Notes under the pieces: generated by a model
What the model was told of the DNA's origin: nothing
Seen by the model: only the letters and a program-made list of their open reading frames with translations
The model's database searches: none
Translations under genes and position numbers: made by a program
Shown: one piece after another, positions 46,623 through 58,826 of the stretch
How the letters are laid out: every line of letters starts with the position of its first letter
Numbering within the stretch: the first letter of the stretch is position 1
Assembly (NCBI GenBank): GCA_016169945.1
Contig: JADLSH010000379.1
Coordinates: forward strand, 3,066,001 to 3,130,000
Origin: Trachythela sp. YZ-2020
Lineage: Eukaryota > Cnidaria > Anthozoa > Malacalcyonacea > Clavulariidae
Reading direction: 5' to 3'
Length of the DNA: 64,000 nt

Positions 46623-47691
46623 AAGAATATCAAATCTTGTCCTAAACAGATGAGATAAGTTCCTAAGATTTTCACTTTATTCACATGTGAAACTAAAACA
46701 GCCAAACTATTTATTGTGTTATTATTACCTAAAATCCGCAGGTAATAAAAATATTTCTATCAATGTATTGCTATTTTGAAACATGACAACTAAAATATTT
46801 TCGACCTTGTCAGGAAACTGATCATGTCATTTTGATCAAGTCCATGAATGCGGACAATGCAGACTTTCATGATTATATACTCTTACAAATTTGATTTATT
46901 TGAATCTATTTCATATTACACCACTGAATTTCCTTACTTCGAGTAGAAATGTGAGCTATGCTTAATGTACGACTACTCGTGGTTTCAGTTTTATCTTATA
47001 TACTAGTAAGATGATACAAGGTTGGGGCCGGTCTTGGGGGGTGAATTATCACAATAAAGATAAAATGTCACAGATTTGACTCAAATATAGAAGGAAGGAG
47101 ACAGTTTTAATGTGTTTCAAGTAAAATCATCTGGCGATGCTCTTTCAACTCTAGAATGACTCTTTAACTAACATTAACCAGGCACATTTAGAAGCTTTTA
47201 CTTATTAGCAGAACTCTAGCTACCTGCCCTAACAACGATGAATACCTTAATCTACTGCAGCGTTTTGGTAACAATATCACTACTGTAAACTATTTATGTA
47301 GTTGCGTATAAGAAGGGGGGATTACATTGGAATATTTTGCGTCGAATTGCGTAAAAATAGCGCGTTTCGAGGACTGAAGTGTGAAGGGTCCTTTTTCGTA
47401 TCGGATGTCATTTGCGTCAGAACTTCATCCTTGATAGTTAATGACGATGTCAGTCAATTACTATTAACTAATGGATTTGCAAGTGCTCACGTTTGATCAT
47501 ATGAGTCACTGAACAAGCAAGATCGCGATCAATTAACCAGCTTTATTAAACCACTGGGCTTAACTCTGGTAATATCTTGCGCGCTGTTTAAACTGTTCTG
47601 TTATGTGCGCTTGTAAAATGGATTCATATTTAGGAGTACTTCCTCGAATGTGACAAATTTCAACTTATTATCTTATTATGTTCTACTTTAG
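46623..47691. other. Region immediately upstream of the first Otx coding exon
   Basis: No gene is visible; the frame 47302-47496 has no recognisable domain. The ttctactttag at 47681-47691 is a good splice acceptor, so this stretch is probably intronic, with 5' UTR or coding sequence further upstream that could not be located. Confidence 0.4.
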
Positions 47692-47718
47692 GCATTCCTC
47701 GGACTAGACGATTTTCAA

Positions 47719-47821
47719 ATGGCAGCATTTCCCTTCAACAGAATGGCCCCTTATCCAGTTCACGGCATTGGTCTCTCGCATCCTAGCTATGAGCTTATGG
47801 GTCCCATGTCGTCAACAGTGG
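47719..47821 (+). CDS. otx: Otx homeobox protein, exon 1 (N-terminal arm)
   Basis: Otx proteins are bicoid-class paired-like transcription factors. This exon encodes 34 residues plus one base. It includes PYPVHGIGLSHPSYELMGP, which corresponds to the conserved PPYAVNGLSL segment at the start of vertebrate Otx. It ends at gtg-g followed by gtaagt (donor 47822), phase 1, matching the acceptor of exon 2. The exon's acceptor ends at 47691, and the nine codons before the chosen ATG (reading AFLGLDDFQ) are open and in frame. Translation could therefore begin in an undetected upstream exon. The ATG at 47719 is the first in-frame methionine visible; a later ATG also exists. Confidence 0.85.
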
Positions 47822-48984
47822 GTAAGTAACAGCCTGCAAGTTTGATGGCTCATGATTATCATGAATAATAACAATAATACACAATTGAAGTACAATACAA
47901 GTACAACCTTCATAAGTTAGCGCTCGTTCTTTAAAAAATCCACTTCATTTTTGTCGTTGGTTTGCCTAATTCAAGTTGTCCAGGACAAATAATGATTTAA
48001 GGGGATTTGTTAAAGAACGAGGCGATTCAATACAGCGCTAATTTATTGAGGGTCCTATACTTCATTATATATACGATCTCAGAGCTTGACTGGGAAGATA
48101 CTAAAATAGGTTGCTACTTTGAATAATCAGTGTTTGTATAAGTTTGGTATGTGAGAGGTGTTATATATTCAAATGGCAGATGAATGGTTAAGCCTGGCTT
48201 AACACTAACACTGCTAACTGATCATGCGTGATTTAAATTCGCTTCCTATCAAATATTCAACATATATATGCTGATGCTTTTGCTAAGCCTAACAATTCAC
48301 AAACCCAGAAAATGATTATATATTTTTCTCTATATATTAAACAGCCGCAGTAGAGAATGTGGAATTCTCGAGCAATTACAAAGCTTTATCTACGATTTAG
48401 TTTATAGATTTGAGGGACTTGGTTGCAGGAAATCTCTGAGCCCTGAGGTGTTAAGAATTCCATTATACTTGTTATAAGCCATAGTTCTTTCTGTGATCAG
48501 TATAATACAATGATCGAGGGTTCCCCTTTTGCCTAATCTATAGGATTTTGAGCTGCTTTTTTCCTGTACTAAAATAGTGATTAGACTACACTAATTCTTT
48601 GTCATACAAGTCAATCTACATAGTCAATGCTGTTTTGAAAATATATCTGCATGAGTTTGTTATACTACTGGTGCGATTGCATTTGAAAAACTAAATGCCA
48701 AAATGGTTATGAATTTGATATATAACGATTAACGTATTTTGCGTCCTTTTTCGCGCTAAACATCGCACATCTTCTCAAAGACCTTTATCGGGTAGATTCT
48801 CGCTAAACACAAAAGACAAAAATCGATCTTACGAGCAAATTAAAGGCTCTTTGTTTTGATGACATAGCTTCGAATAGGACTGGTCGAAATACTGCACTTT
48901 CGCACATACAATTTGGGTCAGTAATCGCCGTGCGTTGCTTGCTAAAATGTTAATACTGAATCGTCTCTTGTAATTACAGACTTT

Positions 48985-49165
48985 AACAGTATAAGCTGCG
49001 GTGGTGTGTGTTTGAACGACCTGAAAAAGATTCAAAACACTTTGACGTTTCAAACGAAGGCTCTTTGCCAGGAGCTTGTGGTAACTCCTATGTTCCGGGT
49101 GGTAGCTCTAATCTTTTTCAGGTAGTTCAGACACAAACCACGGCAGCATATTTTTGTTGCAAATC
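48985..49165. mobile_element. Foldback family FB1 copy in Otx intron 1
   Basis: The left arm runs gtataagctgcgg, then tttgaacgacctgaaaaaga. The right arm runs atctttttcaggtagttcag, then acacaaaccacggcagcata. The inner pair is cgtttcaaacgaaggctctt. About 180 bp. Confidence 0.8.
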
Positions 49166-51845
49166 GGTCCAGTGCGTTAAATCGTTTAGGATTGCGCGAA
49201 TAATGCTTGATTATAAGAATTTGCAAACTGTGAGTATTAATATAAAAAGGTAAACATGCTAAATCGTAAATGGTTTTTAATTTCGATCAAATTTTACTGT
49301 ATCTATCTTAAATGAGGAAAGCAAAAATTGCTCACTATAGATTATAATATTAATCGTTTAAGATCGCGCACTAAGCGCAAAACGATACAATGATCTAATA
49401 TAAAGACAGTTTTAGGCAAAATTGGTTTGTTTACGCTTTTCAGGATCGCGTGAAATATGCTTAACTATATAAGTAAACAAAACAATTTGAGTTTCCGCAT
49501 CTATTTAAGGATATAACAATAAGCTAAAATGTACGATTTGCCAACTATGAATCGTTCTGGAACGGAAATTAAGATAGATAAATGTTTTAGAACAATTTGT
49601 CGACAGTGATTGGGCATCTGAAATATGCAAAATGTTTGCTTGCAGATATGACTTGTCCCGGTTGCGCCTAAGCGTGATATGGACATGTAGAGGCTATAAA
49701 ACCATTAAACTATGTATATATCTTTGTATTATGTAAATAATAAGAGTGACAACCCATGTTTGACTAAAATATTCATTTGTCATCCCAATGTAAACACGAG
49801 ATAATAGGCTACTTGTTTGCAAAGGTGGCTTAAGTCAATCTTGCATGCTAAACGTATGTTGAAATTAATGAGTGATTTAGACTTTACTCCGACCATTCAT
49901 AGCTTAGTCCTATGTGTTAGAATGTATCGAAATAAGTGCGCGACTAGGTATATCGTGCGCTTAGTTCCGTTTTGAGATAATTCGTGGTTTAATTGTTGTC
50001 AGGCAGGCAGGAAATGAGACAGTTCAAGGGCAGATAAAATTTTACCTGACAACTTTAAGAAATAGAGTGGCCCTCAAATTTATGTGAATAGTTGATTGTG
50101 TGAATTCAGGATTGCTATTTTTGAAATGATTGAATTTAGCGCAAATGCTGCGTTTTGCCTAAAAGATACACGCGAAAACTGTTACTGTATATACCTAAGG
50201 ATTCATCCACCAAATTATCCGCATAGTACTGTTAAAATTTAATCTTGTTTGCACGTATTTGCAGTAAGATTACAAGATTTGTCTTGAGAATTTCAGTTCT
50301 AGCTCGTCTTGTTACTGAATTTATAAGACCCATGCACTGATCTAATATAAGGCCCCTATCTTTTTTTTATTTATTTATTAACTTAACAATCGTATGACTG
50401 ATGATAAGGACAACAGAGCTATCAGTTCCTTATTAAGTTCCACAAGCAAATGTACTTTTGTAGATCTAATTGTTTTGTTTTTGCAGAAAACACAACGTTT
50501 ATCAGTTATTTGGCAAAGCTTTCGGCCCGTAAGCCCGGAACTTCATCAATGCAAATATTGTAAGGCTAAATTTAAAATAATACACTTTTAGGCCAATATT
50601 CCTTGGCACATATTCACGAATCAAATAAACGCTTGGAAGTTAAGTGTGACTATTGAAATCATGATGCTTTGGCAAGATCTAGAAACTGATCGAAACTTCT
50701 ATAAGACTGAAAAGAGTCAGACAGATAACTCCAATAAATTAGACATAAATCTACCCACTGCATTGGCATTATCATTAAGAAATGTACTTAAATCTCTAAG
50801 CCGGTTAATGCAGACCATCTTATTGTAACACGTTAAATATTACTTAAACATTTAGTGGACATAACTTGATCTTTATTTCCGAAAATGTGGTTTAACTGTT
50901 CAAGTTCTAAGAGGTATATTGGTTCTTTGTTTTGCGTCTTTGTTTTGTAATCCTATATAGTGCTTTGACCCTCGCTTTGTACAAAATAATAGTCGGTTTA
51001 ACAACAAGTATAGTTCTAATACCATAAAACCAGTCGCATACTCTTGGTCTCTCACACATAAAGCCATATAGATGTTTCAAATCCTGCATGCTATATCATC
51101 AAACATGTTTAAACGTGGCTCCACTGTTTGTTTGCGCGATATAACTATACAAATACGTTTGTTTGTTTTAATGATTAACGTGTTATGATAAATGTTTTAA
51201 AACTGTCCTTTGGTATGTTTTTAAGCGTTTTCATTTGACATGAATATTCTTGTTGGAAGCGCTACAAAAATCCTCATGCGAGCAAGCACAAACCAGGTCA
51301 AAATGTGGGCCCTTCACAAGCATGCAATGTGTTTGTTACTTGTATAAACTGATAATATTCGCACAGATATGACAAATATATTATCACTCTAACACTACGA
51401 TATCTACAGGAAAACATCTGACGCGAAAAATGCAAATGAGAAGCCTTGCGCAATGGTCTGTTTCATCGTCCTCGATGCAACCTGTTCGAATTCGCGCGTT
51501 CGATATATATACTAATTCGAATTATTTGCGCAATTCAATCAGCCAAATCACTATAGGAAAAAGTAATTAAATTTTCATTATACGGCGTTCTAAGCTCGAT
51601 AAACAGATAATAGTTCAAATCCCTCCCCTCTTGTCAATACCTCGATCGTTGTTAGATAACACATTTTCTAAATTAAAAACAATTAGGCTAAAAACTGATC
51701 CGTTTTGCATGCTATTGTTTGGCATCTTTCCCGAGGCAAAGCAAGTGGTTTGTCACAATAAATCCTTCATTTTAGCACTTTATAAAACAATCCCTGTTCA
51801 AAGTGTTAACGATTTAAGATGGCTATACAGCTGCTAGACATAATA

Positions 51846-52195
51846 GTTCAGTAGGTATGGCATTCTACAATAGGCCGCGGCGGGTGTGTCTGAACTACCT
51901 GAAAAAGATATCTCAAACGTGGTAGTTCAGTTTAGGTAGTATTCTACAATAAGCTGCCGCGGTTTGTGTCTGAAGTCTGAACTACCTGAAAACGATATCT
52001 CAATTCTCAAACGTGGTAGTTCAGTGTAGGTAGTATTCTACAATAAGCTCTCCTGGTTTGTATCTGAACTACCTGAAACATGCCGCTCGTCAGGATATTT
52101 ATAGAGGCGAGATACCTTTGCTTGAAAGTGTTTTCAATCTTTTTCAGGAGTTCAGCGCACACAAACCACGGCATGTTATTGTAGAATATAAATTC
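51846..52195. repeat. Cluster of FB1 arms in Otx intron 1
   Basis: The arm tctgaactacctgaaaaaga, with preceding ggtagtattctacaataagc, occurs three times in direct order (about 51846, 51920 and 52015). It is followed by a right arm (atctttttcagg-agttcag, then cacaaaccacggcatg) to 52195. This looks like a foldback whose left arm was amplified in tandem. Confidence 0.78.
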
Positions 52196-52414
52196 ATTAT
52201 ATAGTCGCGAGCGCGCGCGCTTCTTTATCCGTATAATTTCTTCGCGCACGTTATGCAAATGAGCTGCTTTACTATCAACAGAAAAGATACATGTACCTGT
52301 ATATCTATAAACGCGCGCAAATAAATTACATGCGAAATGTAGGAATCCAAACAAACTATTGCAGTAATTGTTATTTTCAGTAATGTAATGTCCCTGCAGT
52401 AATGTAGGGATAAA

Positions 52415-52556
52415 AGTAGTAGGTGTTTGTAGGTGGAATACTCGAACGAAAATTTATATACATTTTTTAGACCTAGCCAGGAGCAGTTGCGAAAAATGCA
52501 ACTTAAGCTACTTCTATCATTAGTCCTATCGAACGAGATGCCGAGAAAAAATCTTA
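52415..52556. mobile_element. Inverted SINE-tail pair in Otx intron 1
   Basis: The first part is a reverse SINE tail (gtaggtggaatactcgaacg, then ttagacctagccaggagc, then cgaaaaatgcaactt). It is followed by a forward tail piece (attagtcctatcgaacgaga, then tgccgagaaaaaatctt). Both lack the tRNA head. Confidence 0.7.
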
Positions 52557-53208
52557 TATAGGGCGGATAGAATTAGTGGTTTTCAAATAGGGTCGACGAA
52601 CCTGCACTCGGTTCAGATTCCCTTAGACTATAATGGCTACGATTTCCTTTGCTATATAAAATGCCAATCCCATACTGTTCAATAACAATGTAAACTAAAA
52701 TTTACATTATAATAATAATATTCGGTAATCAACATAGATACCATGCAGTTTATATATACATAGACTTAAAAACTACTAAAATTTGATATACAAATATATA
52801 AACTGACTAGACTAAATAACCTACTTTATATTTTCAAAAATTGTAAGAATATCACACCAGTATTTAACAACTAAAGTCATAATTGTTTTGTCTTGGATAG
52901 CCATAATATATGTGAAAAGATCTTGATAATTAAATGAATAGAATGAACGATATATTTTACGTAGATTATTTACAAAATTAACTGTAAGATTGCGGGTGAA
53001 CTTAGGTTTCTGCCGATGACATTAAAAAGTGTTGTTCGTTCCCAATTTCATTTAAATCATAATGTTTACATGCCCTATCGCTGTATGAAACATCGCTATA
53101 TCGATCAGTTTCAATATATGTTCTCCTTGCTGTTCAATGCTATTCAATGCTATGCATCTACGAACAAAATACAAACCAAATTTACACTACATCGTCTTTC
53201 GCTTTCAG

Positions 53209-53363
53209 GTCATCCTCCTCGCAAACAACGCAGAGAAAGAACAACTTTTACTAAAGCACAACTGGAAATTCTGGATGATCTATTCTCAAAGACACGTTAT
53301 CCTGATATATTTATGCGGGAGGAAGTGGCTATGAAGATTAGCCTGCCAGAATCACGAGTACAG
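53209..53363 (+). CDS. otx: Otx homeobox protein, exon 2 (homeodomain residues 1-46)
   Basis: 155 bp encoding the bulk of the homeodomain. With exon 1 the joint codon is Gly35, followed by [20 protein letters not shown] and [13 protein letters not shown], ending LPESRVQ. This is nearly the same as vertebrate Otx through helices 1, 2 and the start of helix 3. The homeodomain spans residues 41-100 of the assembled protein. The acceptor is gctttcag at 53201-53208 and the donor is gtaggg from 53364. The intron falls between homeodomain positions 46 and 47, in phase 0, a site I recall as used by Otx and other paired-class genes. The frame running past the donor is read-through and not coding. Confidence 0.95.
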
Positions 53364-53454
53364 GTAGGGAAATGTTTTAATATTAAACTATATATGCTAG
53401 CAGTCTAAATTTTTCACAGTGATAAAATCTTGAATGCGTGGTCAGTCCACTATA

Positions 53455-53640
53455 CGCGATAAACGATATGCTTGAGAGTTTGTATATCAAACTTTCGAGC
53501 GAAGGCCCTTCGTCTGGAAGTTAACTACTAACTTTGGTTAGGCCTTTGGCTATTAACTTCCAGACGAAGGGCTTTCGCTCGAAACGTCGAAGTTCTCGAT
53601 ATATTTTTTCAGGTAGTTTGTTCCGCGGCTACAAACTCTC
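53455..53640. mobile_element. Foldback family FB1 copy in Otx intron 2
   Basis: The inner inverse arms cgagcgaaggcccttcgtct and agacgaagggctttcgctcg flank a short spacer. The outer arms are gagagtttgta and a tacaaactctc end. Both inner arms carry the gaaacgtc/gacgtttc motif or its decayed form. Confidence 0.8.
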
Positions 53641-55426
53641 AAGACTCAAGTATTAATTTTTCACAGAACTTAAGCCAGTTAAGGGCCCGCACTTTAATGT
53701 TTATGGCTGGGGTTGCTGCCGATAAGAAATAGGTTGTTTGATAATCTTTATATTGAATCAAGGGTTGGGTGGGAAATTTTTTGAATGTACATTCGAGTAA
53801 AAGTACAAGTTCTTGTTAATCAGTCGTCCATTGTAACAAAATATTTTATCAAATAAATAAGTCCATTTCAGGTTCGCGGTTATCAGATCGGACTAAAATA
53901 CAGCAGCTTGAAAGTTTAATTGATTTTTATGTTCCATATGTAATATATATTGAATATTAGTGAATTGCAGACTTATAGTATACGATCAAAAAGCATCATA
54001 TAGACATACATGAAGTATATTTTGTCTTTGATATATTCATTTCATGACTACAAACGTACAGGACTTAAAATAATTTTACGATTATCATGAGGTGAACGGT
54101 CCCAAAATGAAATGGGCTATGCTATGCACTATATAAACTGAAATTTTATGGGCTTACAGAATCTTATAATCATCATGTGGTAATTCATTGTGCAATGCAA
54201 AATATTTTTGCACCTCATAAAGAAACAACATATAAAATACTGCTTTGACATACTAACAGTATATGAAATGTTATAATAACTCTTGTAGTTTTAAGTATGA
54301 AGTAATGAGCTATATGTGTAGTTTTATGTATGTATCCTATATGCCAATTTTGTAGATTAAATATATATAAAAACTGGATAGATTACAGAGAACACATAAA
54401 TTAATCAACGAAGGAAATAAGTCAGTGTTAACACATCTGTCGTTCTGGCAGTTTGTTTGACAATCAATTTCTCTTTGGCTCATATCCACCATGCCTTTGG
54501 CTATGGTATACAGGGCAATCAAGATAAGTCTAAGTGCAAACGACATTTTTACTGCCATACGTGGCTTCCAAACAACATAAATCATCAGGCATCTGATGAA
54601 AGGAACATTAAAAGGCGAGAGTGATAAAAACAATTTCACCAAGATATTATATAAAACATCCATAAAAGATGAATTATGCAGCTCAGCTATAAAATGCTAA
54701 GCTTTTCATTCATGTGCCATACTGTACGTTAACTACAACTGTTTTATTGTATGAAAAACATCCTAACTAAATTCACTGTAATCTTTATTAAGTTTGATTC
54801 GTATATTGTTATATGCACTTATGAACAATCTTTGACAAAACCTATGGGACATATACTGTAATTTCGTACCATTTCATAGGCCAAGCGCCCCCCGCGCCCC
54901 CGTTCAATATGTTGCTCCCACAAAAAATAGCTTCTCGAAAATAGGACGTCTGTTGACGAGACCGCAACATTGAAACACGTTGGGGGGGGGGGGAAATTAA
55001 TAGAACAAAATATAGTAAAATATATATGTGAAGCAGATTGTCCCAAGGTTGATGAGTCGGAGATTGAAGATCTGGCCAAAATAATTAATACATTTATCAC
55101 ATGTTATGTTCTAGCAATATTAAGCGGAAATAAGAGGGAGGGAAGGGTGAGAGGGAACTCGTATTTTCGCATCCAGGCCATTAGCAAGACGTGTTAATGA
55201 TTTCCTTTGAGGCATTCATGAAATATTTTACACATGCCACATTCTTACGTAAACAAAAACAACAGAACAGACACGGAATGTTTTTGAAAAAAATCACACA
55301 AGAAAAATTTGATGAGATCTTTTTGAAGAATGCTTGTAAACACTTGACACACGGAAAGAAGGAAAAGTAATGTCTATAAGAGTGGTGATCTTAGGTTTGA
55401 TAGTTAAATAGGAACTAAAACAATTT

Positions 55427-55510
55427 TATACTTATACTGGATAGCTCTACCAGTCCTAAACTGTTCTCCCTAGAGGTTCAGTAAAGTCATCCCTTACTGG
55501 TCCAATTGCA
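55427..55510 (-). repeat. R1 modular repeat fragment in Otx intron 2
   Basis: Reverse R1: actggatagctctaccag, then cctaaactgttctccctaga, then ggttcagtaaagtcatccct. Confidence 0.7.
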
Positions 55511-57160
55511 AGGCGACCTCAGTCTAACTTTTTGAATATACAAATGCACACAATTGTACAATCTTATCATTTCAAAGATACTTTATCGTTAAAAAACTGA
55601 GACAGTCGTTTTGATAAGAATTGAGAGCTGTTTCCTTCCTGTGTCAAATGTGCAGCAACTTCTGACGTAGATTGAATATAAGTGTTGATATATTATTGAC
55701 AGAAATCAGCCACCAAATTGCTTTAAGCAGATTTCTACCCAGGAAGTACCCGCATATAAGAAGGTTTAAAATTGCCAAACTTAACACAATCATTACTAAA
55801 ATGTCCAGTTCGGCTTTGGACTTTTACTTGCAATTAAAGATACTGCAACTATACTATACTAGTAATCTACCGTGCATTGTTATTGAGCTATGCAACTCCA
55901 CTATAAATTTTCAAAATTTTCATTTCATGGACAAAATAAGAGTTACTGTACAAAATATATCCTAAAACTGCTCACTCTGAGCCTCATTCAAAAATCTGTC
56001 GTCTGCATGCGATATTTATACTCGACTTTCCTTAGTGCCTAGTTTAGTGGGAACACAGTTAATAGATGGTGGGAACTATATACATCTTTATCACAAAAAC
56101 TACCCAATATACAATACGATTTAATCTCATTGCCGACTTAGACTTTCAGCTCATGTTATGACTGCTCATGAGGACATTAAATACTATGTACATTGACGGA
56201 AATCGGGATTTAATATTGAATTATTGTACAACAAAGATCTAACACTTTACACTCTAACCGTTTTCACAACTTTGCTTTGACAATCCTTATTAACCGTGAT
56301 TTTTTCGCCCACGATAAACTTTGTTAAAACTATAATCCCTAGGCCTATAGGTTAACCGGACATAACTCGCCGAGACTATATGGCCCGATTTTTCAACGTT
56401 TATTTAGCTACGAAAATCTTTAATCTTGTTTCATCTTAAGTCAAGAACTATTCTACATAACTCAATCTCTAAGACTGTAAAGCTTTTTCAACGTTTCAAC
56501 TTAAGTAAGAAAACCTTTAATCTTGTTTAATTGTTAAGTTAAGAATTGTTTTACATAATTCTTTGAGACTGTCTATAGATTTTCCAAAGTTTATTTAGCT
56601 AGGAAAATCTTTAATCTTGTTTCGCGTTAAGTCAAGAATCATTCCATGTCTGTGAAGGCTATTATTGTGTTGGATTTGCAAGTACGAAAGTGCTTGGTGG
56701 ATGTTAAATAAACGAAAAGATATAATCCCGTTTCCTTATTTGCAAAGATCAAAGCCTTAAAAACAATCCGGATATTCTTTAGCCCTCCCATGGCCCATGA
56801 TCATGTCCATTCATAAATTACACGCACATCAACGTTTCCACTGAATTTTAAGCAAAGGGACTGATCATAAAGTATCTACAACCCTGGGGTGGAGGGTAAG
56901 CCATGATATTTTTAAAAATATTAACACCCCACATAAACTTGAAGAAAAAATTTCGTAATTACCCATTCAAATATTACTCAAATATTTCGTACCCCTCCTC
57001 CTTCCTTGTACTGAATGTACCCCTATACTTTTAATATAGCAGATGCAGAAACATTTCCAAGAACTTATAATTATGTCAGTGAATAACTGGTGTTTTTATT
57101 GTACGCAAAATGACAGAGCATGCAGGAATTTATGGTGGCCATTGCCAACACAAAATATTG

Positions 57161-57262
57161 GTCATCATTTATCACTTATTTACTGAGACCGAGGCCCCGA
57201 GACCGCCGTTGTTGGGGGGCCACAAAACACGCTGTTTTCCCGAGGTCTCAGTCAATAAGTGT
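57161..57262. repeat. Small inverted repeat in Otx intron 2
   Basis: cacttatttactgagacc at the left and ggtctcagtcaataagtg at the right enclose about 65 bp of less AT-rich sequence. It abuts the element that follows, sharing the gttttattatat edge. Confidence 0.6.
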
Positions 57263-57263
57263 T

Positions 57264-57536
57264 TTATTATATAGCAAGTGTCAAAGTCTCGATAATTCAC
57301 CTGGTATTCCGTCTTTATCTCTTAATAATATATTAATATCTTCTTCTGAACGACTTGCAAACCGACCGGCAGACGCGAGCAGCTCGTGCCCCCCTTCCGG
57401 TTTTATTATTGACCGGTCAACAATTGTTTCATTGTTGACCGGTTGCCGAACATGACGTTTTGTGGATCGGCACGTGATATGGTTTTGTCCAATCGGCAAA
57501 CAGGAAAATTGAACTTTGACACTTGCTATATAATAA
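57264..57536. mobile_element. 273-bp element with perfect 24-bp inverted ends, carrying an open frame
   Basis: The ends are ttattatatagcaagtgtca at the left (24 bp in all, to 57287) and the exact inverse at 57513-57536. The interior is less AT-rich and contains an inverse pair (ccggtcaacaattg against a caatgttgaccgg-like block). On the minus strand the whole element is open (frame 57544-57281), with a charged stretch RFASRSEEDINILLRDKD near its end. That stretch recalls openings of recombinase-like proteins in marine invertebrates, but I cannot confirm this. A plausible reading is an internally deleted transposon keeping the start of its gene. Confidence 0.65.
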
Positions 57537-58424
57537 TACAGCATGTTTTACATATATCTTGAACTTGGTTCTAATTGCGCTGTGACTCTACGTAACAACA
57601 ATTCAGACGAATTTAGCATTTTACTGTTTTTACACAATAGAGGTAGTTTTTAATAAATATTTCATAGCCCCTCAATCTGTTGTTAAAATATTTCACGCTC
57701 CATCAAATGAGTGGGCAACATTTTCATAATAACCCATCAAAATACCGGGAGTTGTAGATTATGACTTTATGACCAGTCCCTAACCAAAGCCTGTCACAGT
57801 TAATGCACGAATCAGAGCCATTAACGTTATGGCTGTCAACTTTACATTGCAATGTGCAGAAAAATGTGCTCTTAGTAATTTGTTTTCGTTTGAACTATAG
57901 CTTTTAAAGCTTAGGAAAAGTACAGAGCCTGATTTGCCAGCTTTAATAGGTATCGAATGCCCTAGGGGTAGCATCCCAGAAATTGACGCAAATATTTCGA
58001 CATAATCAGCTTTAAAAGTTTTGGAATTGTCTCTGAGAGTTATATACACCCAAAAGTACTTGACTATTTAGACGATTTACGGCACCTCTGAAATGATCGC
58101 TGATAAATCTGGTTAGGTAAATATACACTCTGGGCAAGGTAGAGTTCCAAGTGATAATTGGATATGCAGGGTGGTTTCCATGAAAAATGCAATCTATGTG
58201 AACTGATCATTAAGTAACAATATAAGAAACTTTAATCTGAGGATCAAAAAATTTTGGTAAATACCTGAAAATTGCAAGACAATAGTTTGGCTCACCGGTT
58301 GATATTTAATGTAACACCCCAATCTAGAGTAATCGAAGAAAAAGAAAACGAGTCATTTAAACTAGCAAAAATATATCTACAACTATTGCTACGTAGATAA
58401 AGGGTTAATATATTCTCAGAATAA

Positions 58425-58575
58425 GCTGCAGGTCGTTGGGATCAAACTACGTTAAAAAATTCAACAAGAACTTTGACGTTTCGAGCGAATGCCTTTCGTC
58501 TGAAAGTTCTTGTTGAACCGACCCGAAGACCCGAAGTTTCTCGTGTACAGACGCTACCTACACTGGCACCACGCG
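58425..58575. repeat. Foldback family FB1 core in Otx intron 2
   Basis: caacaagaactttgacgttt, then cgagcgaatgcctttcgtct, then gaaagttcttgttg form an inverse pair with a core like the other FB1 copies. The outer arms (taagctgcaggtcg) are decayed. Confidence 0.65.
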
Positions 58576-58826
58576 TTCATGATATATTCTCAAGCTGCAA
58601 CCAATTTCAAAAGTTTTGGAACAGTTGCCACAAACGTGAAAAAATATAATGTTAATTCGTTTCACTATATGTAGTCTTCCGTTTGGTGGCAAATAAATAG
58701 AATTGAGGATTAATTTTCGTGCTCATAAATTGGTCAATATTTCTGAAGTTGACCCCGCCATCTGCTACTCTCTAACGCTTACTGAACATCACCAATTTTA
58801 AACGCATTTTCTCATCTATTTGCTAG

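Larger units (their letters stand above)
47822..53208 (+). other. Otx intron 1 (about 5.4 kb)
   Basis: Bounded by gtaagt at the donor and tttcgctttcag at the acceptor. It contains foldback FB1 copies near 49.0 and 51.9 kb and SINE tail remnants near 52.4 kb. Open frames inside it (for example 50394-50591, 51631-51837, 52007-52354) lack recognisable domains, and several are repeat-derived. Any regulatory elements cannot be picked out by eye. Confidence 0.8.
53364..58826 (+). other. Otx intron 2 (about 5.5 kb)
   Basis: Bounded by gtaggg and a tatttgctag acceptor. It holds FB1 copies near 53.5 and 58.5 kb, an R1 fragment near 55.45 kb and a TIR element near 57.3 kb. The minus-strand frame 54337-54663 (108 residues, hydrophobic) is not recognised and lacks support as a gene. 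Confidence 0.85.

Noticed and set aside
52007..52354. 115-residue minus-strand frame in Otx intron 1
   Set aside because: Half of it is composed of FB1 arms; no independent coding evidence.
53500..53600. Active hammerhead ribozyme in the FB1 core
   Set aside because: The conserved CUGANGA box reads CAGACGA here and other copies carry further core changes; only a superficial layout match remains.
54337..54663. 108-residue hydrophobic minus-strand frame inside Otx intron 2, considered as a receptor fragment
   Set aside because: A loose resemblance to a transmembrane segment only; no conserved receptor motif, and no neighbouring exons were found.
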